A stretch of DNA of 64,000 nt from Parapedobacter luteus. GTDB lineage: Bacteria; Bacteroidota; Bacteroidia; Sphingobacteriales; Sphingobacteriaceae. Shown here one piece after another: positions 27,070-34,427 of the stretch. Position numbers and translations under genes: made by a program. The notes beneath the pieces are model-generated. The model worked only from the letters and a program-made list of their open reading frames with translations, did no database searches and was not told where the DNA came from. The stretch's first letter is position 1. Each line of letters starts with the position of its first letter. The stretch covers positions 1 through 64,000 of the forward strand of contig NZ_FUYS01000011.1 in NCBI RefSeq assembly GCF_900168055.1. The letters run 5' to 3'.

Positions 27070-27175
27070 TTTCCACCACTACGGCAAGTTAGCGAATAAG
27101 CAAATTCGCAATAGAATAAAGTATTCAGTGAATGTCAACCTGACCTCACCCTGCGGCTGTACAAGCAGCCGTCGC
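27070..27175 (-). ncRNA. tracrRNA-like element 2, fused to array 2
   Basis: This copy is nearly identical to element 1 from the half repeat through GGCTGTACAAGCAGCC (plus strand), including the GCGAAT/ATTCGC hairpin and AATAAAGTATTC anti-repeat. One change (GTGAA for GTGAG) shortens the second stem. The sequence upstream on the minus strand diverges immediately, so any promoter must differ from that of element 1. Confidence 0.72.
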
Positions 27176-27185
27176 ATTATCACAC

Positions 27186-27590
27186 TTATTTCCACACCTC
27201 CAATTCGCTATAATTTGCAATTTTGCCAAAATCGCGATCCGAGTGGACAAGCGGAGTCGAAAACCAAATTGCATAATAAGCAATTAAGCAGTCGTTACTT
27301 TTACGAATAGTAACCCCTCGCTTTCGTAACGAGCGATATAAATCGGCCGCCCCAACGGCAGCTTCATAAGCTGGCAATTCTAATAATCGGAAATACGACA
27401 GTGTTTCTCTAACGTCAATATAGGTACTGTCTGTACGGATCCCTTGGAGAATTTCTTGTAGGATGGTTGGAGTAAGCAGCACCTCGTCATCAGCTAAAAC
27501 ATATTCTTCCAATAACCTCGCTTCGTGTGTTTCCTTTTTGTTGAGAAAATCAATCCAAACAGAGGTATCAAAAATTAACGGCTCATTCAT
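27186..27590 (-). CDS. VapC-type PIN-domain ribonuclease toxin
   Basis: The 134-residue protein (ATG at 27590) has the PIN acidic set: Asp in IFDTSVWIDFLN, Glu in TILQEILQGI, Asp in SNDCLIAYYA and Asp in VHSDRDFGKIA. VapC toxins cleave tRNA or rRNA. The start overlaps the vapB stop by four bases (ATGA). All catalytic residues appear intact, unlike the second module nearby. It lies between array 3 and tracr-like element 2. Confidence 0.9.
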   Translation of the reverse strand: MNEPLIFDTSVWIDFLNKKETHEARLLEEYVLADDEVLLTPTILQEILQGIRTDSTYIDVRETLSYFRLLELPAYEAAVGAADLYRSLRKRGVTIRKSNDCLIAYYAIWFSTPLVHSDRDFGKIANYSELEVWK

Positions 27591-27778
27591 AGACTGCGCA
27601 TCTGCTCCAAATTGCCCTCCCACGTTCCCTTACCGCGGATAGACAATAGTTTCTTCCGCTTCAACGAGGCAACGTATTGTTTAAGCGCTTCGTGCACGAC
27701 GTCCTTTTTTGTTTTCAGATTACTGATTTGTAGCGCTTGCTTAACCAGTTGGTCATCTAATTCAATGTTGGTACGCAT
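27587..27778 (-). CDS. VapB-type antitoxin
   Basis: The 63-residue protein starts RTNIELDDQLVKQALQISNL, a ribbon-helix-helix DNA-binding region of the VapB (DUF2191-like) type, followed by a C-terminal toxin-binding tail containing GKGTWEGNLEQM. It should neutralise the overlapping VapC and repress its own promoter. Confidence 0.88.
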   Translation of the reverse strand: MRTNIELDDQLVKQALQISNLKTKKDVVHEALKQYVASLKRKKLLSIRGKGTWEGNLEQMRSL

Positions 27779-27858
27779 AATCACTCATTTTATTATGTGT
27801 AAAGATACGAAATTTTATACACATCCAAAAATGAAGATCTCAATGGAACTCAATTAAT

Positions 27859-28860
27859 GGACACATCTTAAATTGGGTCCTGTAAACCCCATTATGCTTT
27901 TTGGCAAGGCAACCACTAGTTATATATACCTTTCAAATTGGGGTCTGTAACACCTAGACGTTTTATCTGAAAGATTGGCTGATGGTTGTAAATACCTTTC
28001 AAATTGGGGTCTGTAACACCGGGCCTACACGGAGACCCAGTTCTTGCACCGTTGTATATACCTTTCAAATTATGATCTGTAACACCCGTACATAAAGCGA
28101 TATGACATTATGTGCAGTTGTAAATACCTTTCAAATTGTGGTCTCTAACACCACCTATTGATATTGCAAACATCGCTTAATACCTGTTGTAAATGCCTTT
28201 CAAATTGTGGTCAGTAACACCTTCAGAAATTCAGGGATGAGAATCGCAATAGTTGTATATACCTTTCAAATTGGGATCTGCAACACCTCGTATGGGACGA
28301 CAATCCTCTCCGAATCCATTGTATATACCTTTCAAATTGGGATCTGCAACACCATAGAGCTGCTTATGGTAAAGAAATCCTGCATTGTATATACCTTTCA
28401 AATTGGGATCTGCAACACCCAGTAAATACGTTCTTTATGTTGGATTGAAGTTGTATATACCTTTCAAATTGGGATCTGCAACACCTGACATTGCTTTCTT
28501 ATCTAAGTTCAACAAGTTGTATATACCTTCAAATTTGGGTCTGTAACACCTTGTTTCAAAAACCGACCGCTGGGCCAAAGATTATATATACCTTTCAAAT
28601 TGTGGCCTGTAACACCTCCATTGCTAGGTTCTATCAAGAAAATGCAGTTGTATATACCTTTCAAATTGGGGGCTGTAACACCTTTGGGTGTGCTACTAAA
28701 GCAAGCCCTAGTTGTATATACCTTTCAAATAGGGGTCTGTAACACCGGAGGTTTACGGCATCCGCAACCTTAATGGGTTGTATATACCTTTAAATCGGGG
28801 CTGCAACATCACATTATACTTCCGACGCCAGAGCTATTTATTAGTTACAAATACCCGCCA
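27859..28860 (-). CRISPR. Repeat-spacer array 3 (16 repeats, 15 spacers)
   Basis: Repeats start at 27919, 27985, 28051, 28117, 28186, 28252, 28318, 28384, 28450, 28516, 28581, 28647, 28711 and 28777, with decayed copies at 27859 and 28844. Spacers are mostly 30 bases (28-33). The four units from 28252 use the GGGATCTGC sub-type shared with array 1. The spacers at 28420-28449 and 28486-28515 are identical to those at 25441 and 25507, and the spacer at 28551 is a diverged copy of the one at 26439. The array lies directly downstream of tracr-like element 3 on the minus strand. Confidence 0.95.
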
Positions 28861-28965
28861 AGCGCCATCATGGGCTTTCTGTTGAAAAGGCAAAAGTAAA
28901 ATAAGGTATTCAGTGAGTGTCAACCTGACCTCACCCTGCGGCTGTACAAGCAGCCTCTAACATTT
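28861..28965 (-). ncRNA. tracrRNA-like element 3, next to the Cas12f-like gene
   Basis: Minus-strand order is GAGGCTGCTTGTACAGCC hairpin, GTGAG/CTCAC stem, then AATACCTTATTT. Here ATACCTT pairs perfectly with AAGGTAT of the repeat. After that the sequence differs from copies 1 and 2, and the adjoining repeat at 28844 is decayed, so this copy may act in trans as a true tracrRNA. It begins about 25 bases after the Cas12f-like stop codon and may be made from the same transcript. Confidence 0.72.
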
Positions 28966-28984
28966 CAAAGAACTTTGTATCTGC

Positions 28985-30079
28985 CTACTCCTCAATCACA
29001 TTTATCCCCGCCTTCTTGGCCTTATAGGCAATCTTTTCCTTCAGCCCGTAATAGCTCCAGTTGCGGAGCAAGAACTCCTCGTCCTTCGCCACCTCCTCTT
29101 TTTGCTGTTGGTTCACCAGAAGCAATGTGCCTGCCTCAGACTTCACGCACAGGTCAATCAGCCTTCGGCTGTACAGGTGCAGCCGGTTGTCGACATACCG
29201 CTTTTCTTTAGCATCCCAATCTTCCAGACTTTTCAGCTTGCGCCGGCGGCCTCTGCCCGGGCGGTTGTACGTGGAGCCCCGCTGCAGGCGGTGCCGCGCG
29301 GCCTGAATGGCCAGCCTACGGTGCAGGAATTCCTCCTTGTTACCAATTTGGAACTGGGCCTTCCCTACCTTCACCACGATGGGGTGTTCGATGGAGAGCG
29401 ACGCTTCGGCGATTACCGTATCTTTCAACCGGTGCTCGTCGCGCTCCATCTCAAAGGCCGCGAGCAGGTACAGCTTGCCGTTATCGATTTTCAGCGAGCT
29501 GGCGCAAAGCTTGAGCGTACCGGCTACATGGCGCTGGATGAGCACTCGTTTGTCCGTCTTGTCCTTGCCCAAATAGGTCTTGAACGGAATTTTGAACAAT
29601 GTGAACCGGAACTCCCGCTGCTTCTCGTCGGCCACGAACTTCAGCAGTTTGCCCGAAAAGGGCAGCGGGATGCTGCGCTTATAGTTGCGCAGCGACTTCT
29701 CCCCTTTCCAATACGCGCTGCGTTCGGTGCTGTAAACGCTGTAGAGCGAATTGTTCAGGTTGGAAAAGATGTCCGAGGGCATCTTGCCCAGCAGCTTGGC
29801 GGACAGCACGCGGTAGGTGGTGCTCATCCGCGAGGTGTTCAAAATGCCCCCGGCATCCTTGGCACGGTCGGCCAGCTTCACTTTCACCTCATCGGTAAAG
29901 TAAATCAGGTCTTTCACCCGATCCTGTACATACAGGTGGGTGAAAATCAGGTTGGCGGCCTGAAAAGCCATAAACTGCCATTCGTACAGCTGTTTGTAGT
30001 GCGCATCTTTCTGCTCCTTGTCTTCGCAGTCTACGTATATCTGTATTTTCCGTGTCAGGATGATGGTCTTCTTTTCCAT
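28985..30079 (-). CDS. Nuclease-dead Cas12f/TnpB-like protein
   Basis: The 364-residue protein ends with LLRNWSYYGLKEKIAYKAKK, the helix found before RuvC-III in TnpB and Cas12f, and has the basic RuvC insert HRLQRGSTYNRPGRGRRRKL. The RuvC-I site, normally DxG, reads SIEHPIVV (near residue 231). The RuvC-II Glu is replaced in LLLVNQQQ (near 323). The protein stops about where the zinc ribbon and RuvC-III Asp would begin. It should bind guide RNA and DNA without cutting. The gene starts two bases after the sigma-factor stop, and guide modules follow, so a role in directing that sigma factor is likely. Family assignment rests on motif reading, not on a search. Confidence 0.8.
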   Translation of the reverse strand: MEKKTIILTRKIQIYVDCEDKEQKDAHYKQLYEWQFMAFQAANLIFTHLYVQDRVKDLIYFTDEVKVKLADRAKDAGGILNTSRMSTTYRVLSAKLLGKMPSDIFSNLNNSLYSVYSTERSAYWKGEKSLRNYKRSIPLPFSGKLLKFVADEKQREFRFTLFKIPFKTYLGKDKTDKRVLIQRHVAGTLKLCASSLKIDNGKLYLLAAFEMERDEHRLKDTVIAEASLSIEHPIVVKVGKAQFQIGNKEEFLHRRLAIQAARHRLQRGSTYNRPGRGRRRKLKSLEDWDAKEKRYVDNRLHLYSRRLIDLCVKSEAGTLLLVNQQQKEEVAKDEEFLLRNWSYYGLKEKIAYKAKKAGINVIEE

Positions 30080-30081
30080 GG

Positions 30082-30900
30082 TCAGGCCGATTGTCTCCCC
30101 TTCTTAATGGCGGCGTGTGCCTGTACAAACAATGATTTCACCTTGGCGTCGTCCAGTTGCAGCGCCTCGGCGATTTCCTCGAAGGAATATTGCAGGTCAT
30201 ACCGCATGGCCAGTACCTGCGCCTGCTCATCGCTGAGCATGCCTTCGGCGACGAGCGGCTTGGTGCGGGCGGCGCTGTCCAGTTTGGTCGTGTCCGACAG
30301 TGCGGCTTTCAGGTTGGCGATGCACTGCTCCACGCGCTGGGCCACTTCGTAGTCCGAGATGCCGCCCAAATGGTAGGCGATGCGCTCGTTGTTGAATCCG
30401 TACCGCAGGCACAGCCGGATAAACAACTGCTGCTGTGCGGTCAGGTTGGGCAACAGCCCATTGATTTGCTCCAGTTGCCGCTGTTTTTCTGCTTCCAGCT
30501 GTTCGAGGTAGACCACATCTGCCTCCTCTTCTCCCTCTATTTCATAACCCAGCATGAACTCCTGGAAATCTTCGATGCCATCCAGCCGCAGCATACTCCG
30601 GTGGAAGCGGTTGGCGGTTTTGCGGTAATACGCCATGCCGGCTTCGCGAAGCTGGCTGCCGAGGAATTCGTGCAGGTGCGGTACGTCGCGGATGATATCG
30701 CGCATGAGCCACAGCCGGAGAAACGCTTCCTGTGCGATAACATGGGCTATGACGTCGTCTTTGACGAACCGCTCGGCCCGCCAGGCATAGTAGTTATAAT
30801 AGGCCCGGTAGAAATAATTCAGCCCGGCTTCATCGCCAGCTTTGAGCGCGTCGAAAAATCGTTCGGCGTTTTTCTTGGTACGGTAGGTCGATGCGTGCAT
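30082..30900 (-). CDS. ECF-like RNA polymerase sigma factor with a possible second sigma-4-like domain
   Basis: From the ATG at 30900 the protein has 272 residues (a TTG at 30921 would add seven). Residues about 12-90 fit sigma region 2: AERFFDALKAGDEAGLNYFY, then VIAQEAFLRLWLMRD. Two later helical regions look like sigma region 4: LRYGFNNERIAYHLGGISDY (about 155-175) and LSDEQAQVLAMRYDLQYSFE with EIAEALQLDDAKVKSLFVQA (about 225-270). A standard ECF sigma has one. The gene is tightly coupled to the dead Cas12f-like gene and preceded by a small XRE gene. I infer that it is recruited to guide-specified promoters. Confidence 0.8.
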   Translation of the reverse strand: MHASTYRTKKNAERFFDALKAGDEAGLNYFYRAYYNYYAWRAERFVKDDVIAHVIAQEAFLRLWLMRDIIRDVPHLHEFLGSQLREAGMAYYRKTANRFHRSMLRLDGIEDFQEFMLGYEIEGEEEADVVYLEQLEAEKQRQLEQINGLLPNLTAQQQLFIRLCLRYGFNNERIAYHLGGISDYEVAQRVEQCIANLKAALSDTTKLDSAARTKPLVAEGMLSDEQAQVLAMRYDLQYSFEEIAEALQLDDAKVKSLFVQAHAAIKKGRQSA

Positions 30901-30917
30901 GGCGCGTAAAAATTTCG

Positions 30918-31106
30918 TCAATCGTTGATGTTTAGTTCAGACTTCAGTTTCTTAATCACCTCGACACCTTTATAGTGTCCATTCACGGTGTTTGTCAGCA
31001 CTTCCCTGCTGACGCCGATTTTCTCGGCAATCTCTTTGATGGTGCGCCGGGATTTCACGATCTCGAGCTTCAGCGGCAAATTCTCGGGATACCTCGCTTT
31101 CTTCAT
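30918..31106 (-). CDS. Small XRE/HTH protein, first gene of the sigma-Cas12f operon
   Basis: The 62-residue protein holds one helix-turn-helix: VKSRRTIKEIAEKIGVSREV, then LTNTVNGHYKG. It has no other domain. Its stop lies 17 bases before the sigma-factor ATG (or overlaps the TTG). It may regulate its own operon through the TTGTGA-type repeats in the divergent region or take part in the complex. Confidence 0.8.
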   Translation of the reverse strand: MKKARYPENLPLKLEIVKSRRTIKEIAEKIGVSREVLTNTVNGHYKGVEVIKKLKSELNIND

Positions 31107-31118
31107 TTTTTATTACTT

Positions 31119-31188
31119 TTGTGAATACACAAGCAAAGTTTGTGAATATTTTTCATATTTACAACTAATTTGTGATTTATTTTCACAA
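31119..31188. promoter_or_regulatory. Cluster of TTGTGA-type inverted repeats between divergent HTH genes
   Basis: Three related sites occur: TTGTGAATACACAA (31119-31132), a longer site opening TTTGTGAATA at 31139 and closing ATATTTACAA (one mismatch), and TTGTGA-TTTATTT-TCACAA (31170-31188), which overlaps the start codon of the plus-strand regulator. They are likely operators for one or both flanking HTH proteins and so would gate expression of the sigma-Cas12f operon. Confidence 0.65.
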
Positions 31189-31562
31189 TGAACTATTTTT
31201 CTAAAAATATAAAGTTCCTTCGGGAGGAGCGGAAATGGGGCCAAGCTGAATTGGCCAGGCAGTTGAATGTGACCCGCGATAATGTGGCTTCCTATGAACG
31301 GGGGTCTATCCCGAAGTTGGAAGTGCTGGTCAAAATCGTGAATTTGTTTCACATCGACCTAAAGGACTTAGTTGAAAAAGATCTGGAATCGACCCCCCCT
31401 TCGGGGTATACCATTGCAACTGATTCGGACGGTGCCTATCAGCCTGTCGACCAAAATGACGATCTTACCCTGGAATCTCTCCAGAAGCTGGTGAAAATAC
31501 AAGAAAAGTATATTAAAGCGTTGGAAGACAAAATCGAGGCGAGCTCCAAGAAGACTCTTTAA
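31188..31562 (+). CDS. XRE-family regulator with C-terminal coiled coil
   Basis: The 124-residue protein has an N-terminal Cro/CI HTH (LREERKWGQAELARQLNVTR, then DNVASYERGSIPK) and a C-terminal helix (SLQKLVKIQEKYIKALEDKI) likely used for dimerisation. It is divergent from the HTH-sigma-Cas12f operon, and an operator-like palindrome overlaps its start codon, which suggests autorepression. It is the best candidate for the master regulator of the RNA-guided system. Confidence 0.85.
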   Translation: MNYFSKNIKFLREERKWGQAELARQLNVTRDNVASYERGSIPKLEVLVKIVNLFHIDLKDLVEKDLESTPPSGYTIATDSDGAYQPVDQNDDLTLESLQKLVKIQEKYIKALEDKIEASSKKTL

Positions 31563-31797
31563 AGTTTGTTGCACAAACCGTCTTTTTATCGGCGATATGC
31601 TGGCTACTTTCTGCAGCCATACCAGCCATCGCGCGATTCCGCGCCGAAGTGTACCGCAGCTGTGATCATTCCATTTCCCTTGGTATCGCCACCCTTCCGA
31701 AAATCGGCTCCGGTTCGTCGTGGGAGAGCGCAAGCAGCAGAAGTGGCGTGAGCAGCTCTTCCGGCGGAGGAAGCTGGGGTGGCAGAAGGCGGTAAAT
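31563..31797 (+). pseudogene. Possible remnant of a membrane protein ending in a Gly/Ser-rich tail
   Basis: A plus-strand frame without a start of its own reads VFLSAICWLLSAAIPAIARF and later SSSSGGGSWGGRRR before a stop near 31794. Gly/Ser/Trp-rich tails after a hydrophobic helix are seen in TPM/YgcG-like proteins. No N-terminal part is present. This may be a truncated gene or chance. Confidence 0.3.
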
Positions 31798-31802
31798 CCC
31801 GT

Positions 31803-33083
31803 TTAGAAGGCACGGTATGCCGTATCATCGCCCTCTTGTAGCCGGACGGCCTGCACCGATCCAGTTCCTACGAATAAAAACATCATGCCGACGATTCGGA
31901 CCGGTTCAGGCCCTAAAGGCAATACATAAGCCTCCGAGCCATTGACCTCATAGACAAGCTTGCCGTCAACACTGCGGCACCCGACGGTCACCCAGTCTGA
32001 AAGGTCCACGCCGAATGCCGATAAGTCCTCATGTTTTCCGGAGACGGAACGGCCGCCTCCCATCAGCGCCAATTCGGATACACATCCTTTGCTTGAAAGC
32101 AGCAGCGATATAGGCATGCCGTCGGTGATGAGCATGACCTGCGAAAATTGGCATGCGTTATTGCCCGCTGCATAGTCGTTGCGCACACGGGCGCTGAACG
32201 AAAAGTCCGCAATAGACACAGGCTCGAAATTCCCTACGTTGTAGTATTTCACCATGGGCGGATCAGGCGTCAGGCTGACTTGGTTAGCCTCGATGGCAAC
32301 GGTGGTTGCGCCCATGTGATCAGGATGGAGATAATCCGCCGGCTTCAGGTATATCGGTCTGGGTGCCCGGTTTATCATACCGAGCCACCCATTTGATGGG
32401 ATGAGCAGTGGATGCTCCTTCACCACCTGCTGGCCCACCAACAGCTTGGCTATATAAAACCCAGGCTCATAATACACGGAGGTATGCTTATGCCCGTCTT
32501 TTGCTACTTGCTCCTGCCGCATGGGATCCCAGCTCTGCTGGATAAAAACGGAATCAATCTGGGCCCGGGAAGCGTCGTACGTGAAGATAACCGAATTGGG
32601 GATACCACGGGTCACCGGCTCGCTGCTGAACCGATAATCATCAGGTGAAGCCGTCGCTACCGTTCCTACCTCATTATCACCACCCCCATCTTCCTTGCCG
32701 CCCCGGTAATAGGTGGCAAACCCAATGGAGACCAAAGCCACGATGACTAATCCCCAGCGCAAAAGCCGCTTCTTCCTGCCAAGCTTAGCCGGTGGTTCCA
32801 TCGGGGCTGCCTGCTGCTGCGCTACCACAAACGAACGCCAGTTTTCGTAGCCTAGGAAGGCTGCCAGCGTATCCAGCGTCGATGTTGCCGGCTTGCCGTC
32901 GTGTTTAACTCGGCCCCATACCCGCTTCAGCGTGCTGGCACTTAGCATAACCTTCGTAGCCTCATAAATGCGATCGCTCAATTGCTGGAAGTCGGTACCC
33001 GTCCAATCGCTACTGTCGCCCCATCCCAGTTTTTTCTCGATGGCTCGCAGACAGGCTTCCAAATATACATCCTGTTTTTCCAC
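31803..33083 (-). CDS. Putative transmembrane protein with N-terminal cytoplasmic domain and extracytoplasmic beta domain
   Basis: The first 95 residues form a helical cytoplasmic domain with LSASTLKRVWGRVKHDGKPA and LDTLAAFLGYENWRSFV, a pattern seen in Bacteroidota proteins of unknown role. One membrane helix follows (LLRWGLVIVALVSIGFATYY). The outer part is beta-rich and contains SIADFSFSARVRNDYA and LSDWVTVGCRSVDGKLVYEV, suggesting a concanavalin-like fold. The layout suggests signalling across the membrane. It is divergent from a secreted beta-sandwich protein that may be its partner. Function is unknown. Confidence 0.75.
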   Translation of the reverse strand: MEKQDVYLEACLRAIEKKLGWGDSSDWTGTDFQQLSDRIYEATKVMLSASTLKRVWGRVKHDGKPATSTLDTLAAFLGYENWRSFVVAQQQAAPMEPPAKLGRKKRLLRWGLVIVALVSIGFATYYRGGKEDGGGDNEVGTVATASPDDYRFSSEPVTRGIPNSVIFTYDASRAQIDSVFIQQSWDPMRQEQVAKDGHKHTSVYYEPGFYIAKLLVGQQVVKEHPLLIPSNGWLGMINRAPRPIYLKPADYLHPDHMGATTVAIEANQVSLTPDPPMVKYYNVGNFEPVSIADFSFSARVRNDYAAGNNACQFSQVMLITDGMPISLLLSSKGCVSELALMGGGRSVSGKHEDLSAFGVDLSDWVTVGCRSVDGKLVYEVNGSEAYVLPLGPEPVRIVGMMFLFVGTGSVQAVRLQEGDDTAYRAF

Positions 33084-33219
33084 GGTGTTACCTAAACGCG
33101 AAAGACCTTGAACGAAATTGAACGGTTTTGAACCGGCTATGATTCGTTGTTGGCTTTCGCGATGTTAATCTTTGTGATGACAAATACAAAGTTATTAAAG
33201 TAACCCAATAAACAACCGT

Positions 33220-34371
33220 ATGATGAGCACAAACAATTTGACAACGCTGATCTGCTGCCTTTCGCTTCTTGGATCAGCTACAGCACAACAACGCAAGCCA
33301 AGTTTTCCAGACAGCAATGGGATGGCCATCCCCCTGGATGCCGCACATTGGCAGAATGATTCCGGCAAGGTGGTATTTGAACAAATCGGCGGCGTACCCA
33401 TCATGCGGCTATTGCCGATGGCGGGATTCACATGGCTAAAAGATTTCGATTTCACCACGGGCACCATCGAATTCGACTGGCAACCAACCGACACCACGTT
33501 TTCGCATTTCAATTTCCGGTATCAAAGCAGCATGGAAAGCGAGTGCGTGTACCTGCGTACCGCCCGGGCAGGCGACTCCTTGGCCATGGATGCGGTGCAG
33601 TATGCGCCGTTTATCAAAGGCGTCAACCTATGGGATATGCTCCTTCATTTCCAGGCAACGGCCACATTCAGTAAAAGGGAATGGAACCGCATCAAATTGA
33701 TCATTTCCGAAAAGCAGTTGCTGATCTTTATCAATGATCTCTCGACGCCCCGCCTCTGGGTGCCCGAGCTGGAGGGGGATGTAACGAGCGGCACGTTGGC
33801 CTTTTCCGGTGAGGGATTGGTGGCCAACCTGGCCGTGAAACCGGGCGACACGGAGGGGCTACCCCATCAGGCTGGCTTAGATCCCACAGCCAATGACCCC
33901 CGCTACCTCCGGCAATGGCTAGTCAGCGATCCTATGGACTTTCCATTCGGTCGTGAACCGGCAGACCTTGATCTCCCTAAGCCGGACGCCCGCTGGACTG
34001 ACCATCGTGCCGAGCGCCGCGGACTGCTCAACATTACCCGCCTACATGGCTCTAAGATGCCTGAACGACAGCTAATCTGGATTAAGGCGCGCATCCGGTC
34101 GGCCATCGATCAGCAAAAGTGGATGGACTTCGGTTTCAGCGATGAGGTATGGCTCTTCGTCAACGGCTCATATACTTATGCCGACAAGAACTACTACGGC
34201 ACGCCCATCATGAAGCCTCCTTTCGGCCGTTGCTCCATTGAAAATACAGCCGTCTATATGCCATTGAAAAAGGGCGACAATGAAATCCTCATCGGCCTGG
34301 CAAACAATTTCTACGGCTGGGGCGTAGTGGCGCGACTCCGGGACCTCCATGGAATTGAAGCGCTGGAATAG
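33220..34371 (+). CDS. Secreted protein with concanavalin-like / DUF1080-type domain
   Basis: The 383-residue protein has a signal peptide (LTTLICCLSLLGSATAQ). Residues about 30-210 resemble the LamG/3-keto-disaccharide hydrolase (DUF1080) beta-sandwich: FDFTTGTIEFDWQPTDTTFS, FSKREWNRIKLIISEKQLLI and SGTLAFSGEGLVANLAVK. The C-terminal part has FSDEVWLFVNGSYTYADKNY and looks like a second beta domain. It likely binds or degrades a saccharide in the periplasm or at the surface. No catalytic residues can be named. Confidence 0.75.
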   Translation: MMSTNNLTTLICCLSLLGSATAQQRKPSFPDSNGMAIPLDAAHWQNDSGKVVFEQIGGVPIMRLLPMAGFTWLKDFDFTTGTIEFDWQPTDTTFSHFNFRYQSSMESECVYLRTARAGDSLAMDAVQYAPFIKGVNLWDMLLHFQATATFSKREWNRIKLIISEKQLLIFINDLSTPRLWVPELEGDVTSGTLAFSGEGLVANLAVKPGDTEGLPHQAGLDPTANDPRYLRQWLVSDPMDFPFGREPADLDLPKPDARWTDHRAERRGLLNITRLHGSKMPERQLIWIKARIRSAIDQQKWMDFGFSDEVWLFVNGSYTYADKNYYGTPIMKPPFGRCSIENTAVYMPLKKGDNEILIGLANNFYGWGVVARLRDLHGIEALE

Positions 34372-34427
34372 CCTCTCCTGCCAAACGGCAGCCCAGCGGT
34401 GCGGCAGAAGGCGGGAAGACGACAAGT

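Noticed and set aside
28207-28742. Plus-strand open frames through the arrays with repeated VYTFQIG-like text
   Set aside because: These are translations of the repeats, which happen to lack stops in some frames. The peptides track the repeat period and have no start signals.
25219-28860. A classical adaptive CRISPR-Cas immune system
   Set aside because: No cas1, cas2 or cas4, no active effector nuclease, and strongly degenerate repeats. The sigma factor in the operon points to regulation. Spacer origins could not be tested here.
29102-30352. A 416-codon open frame opposite the Cas12f-like and sigma genes
   Set aside because: It is the antisense shadow of two GC-rich genes with clear family motifs. 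Its translation has no recognisable domain.
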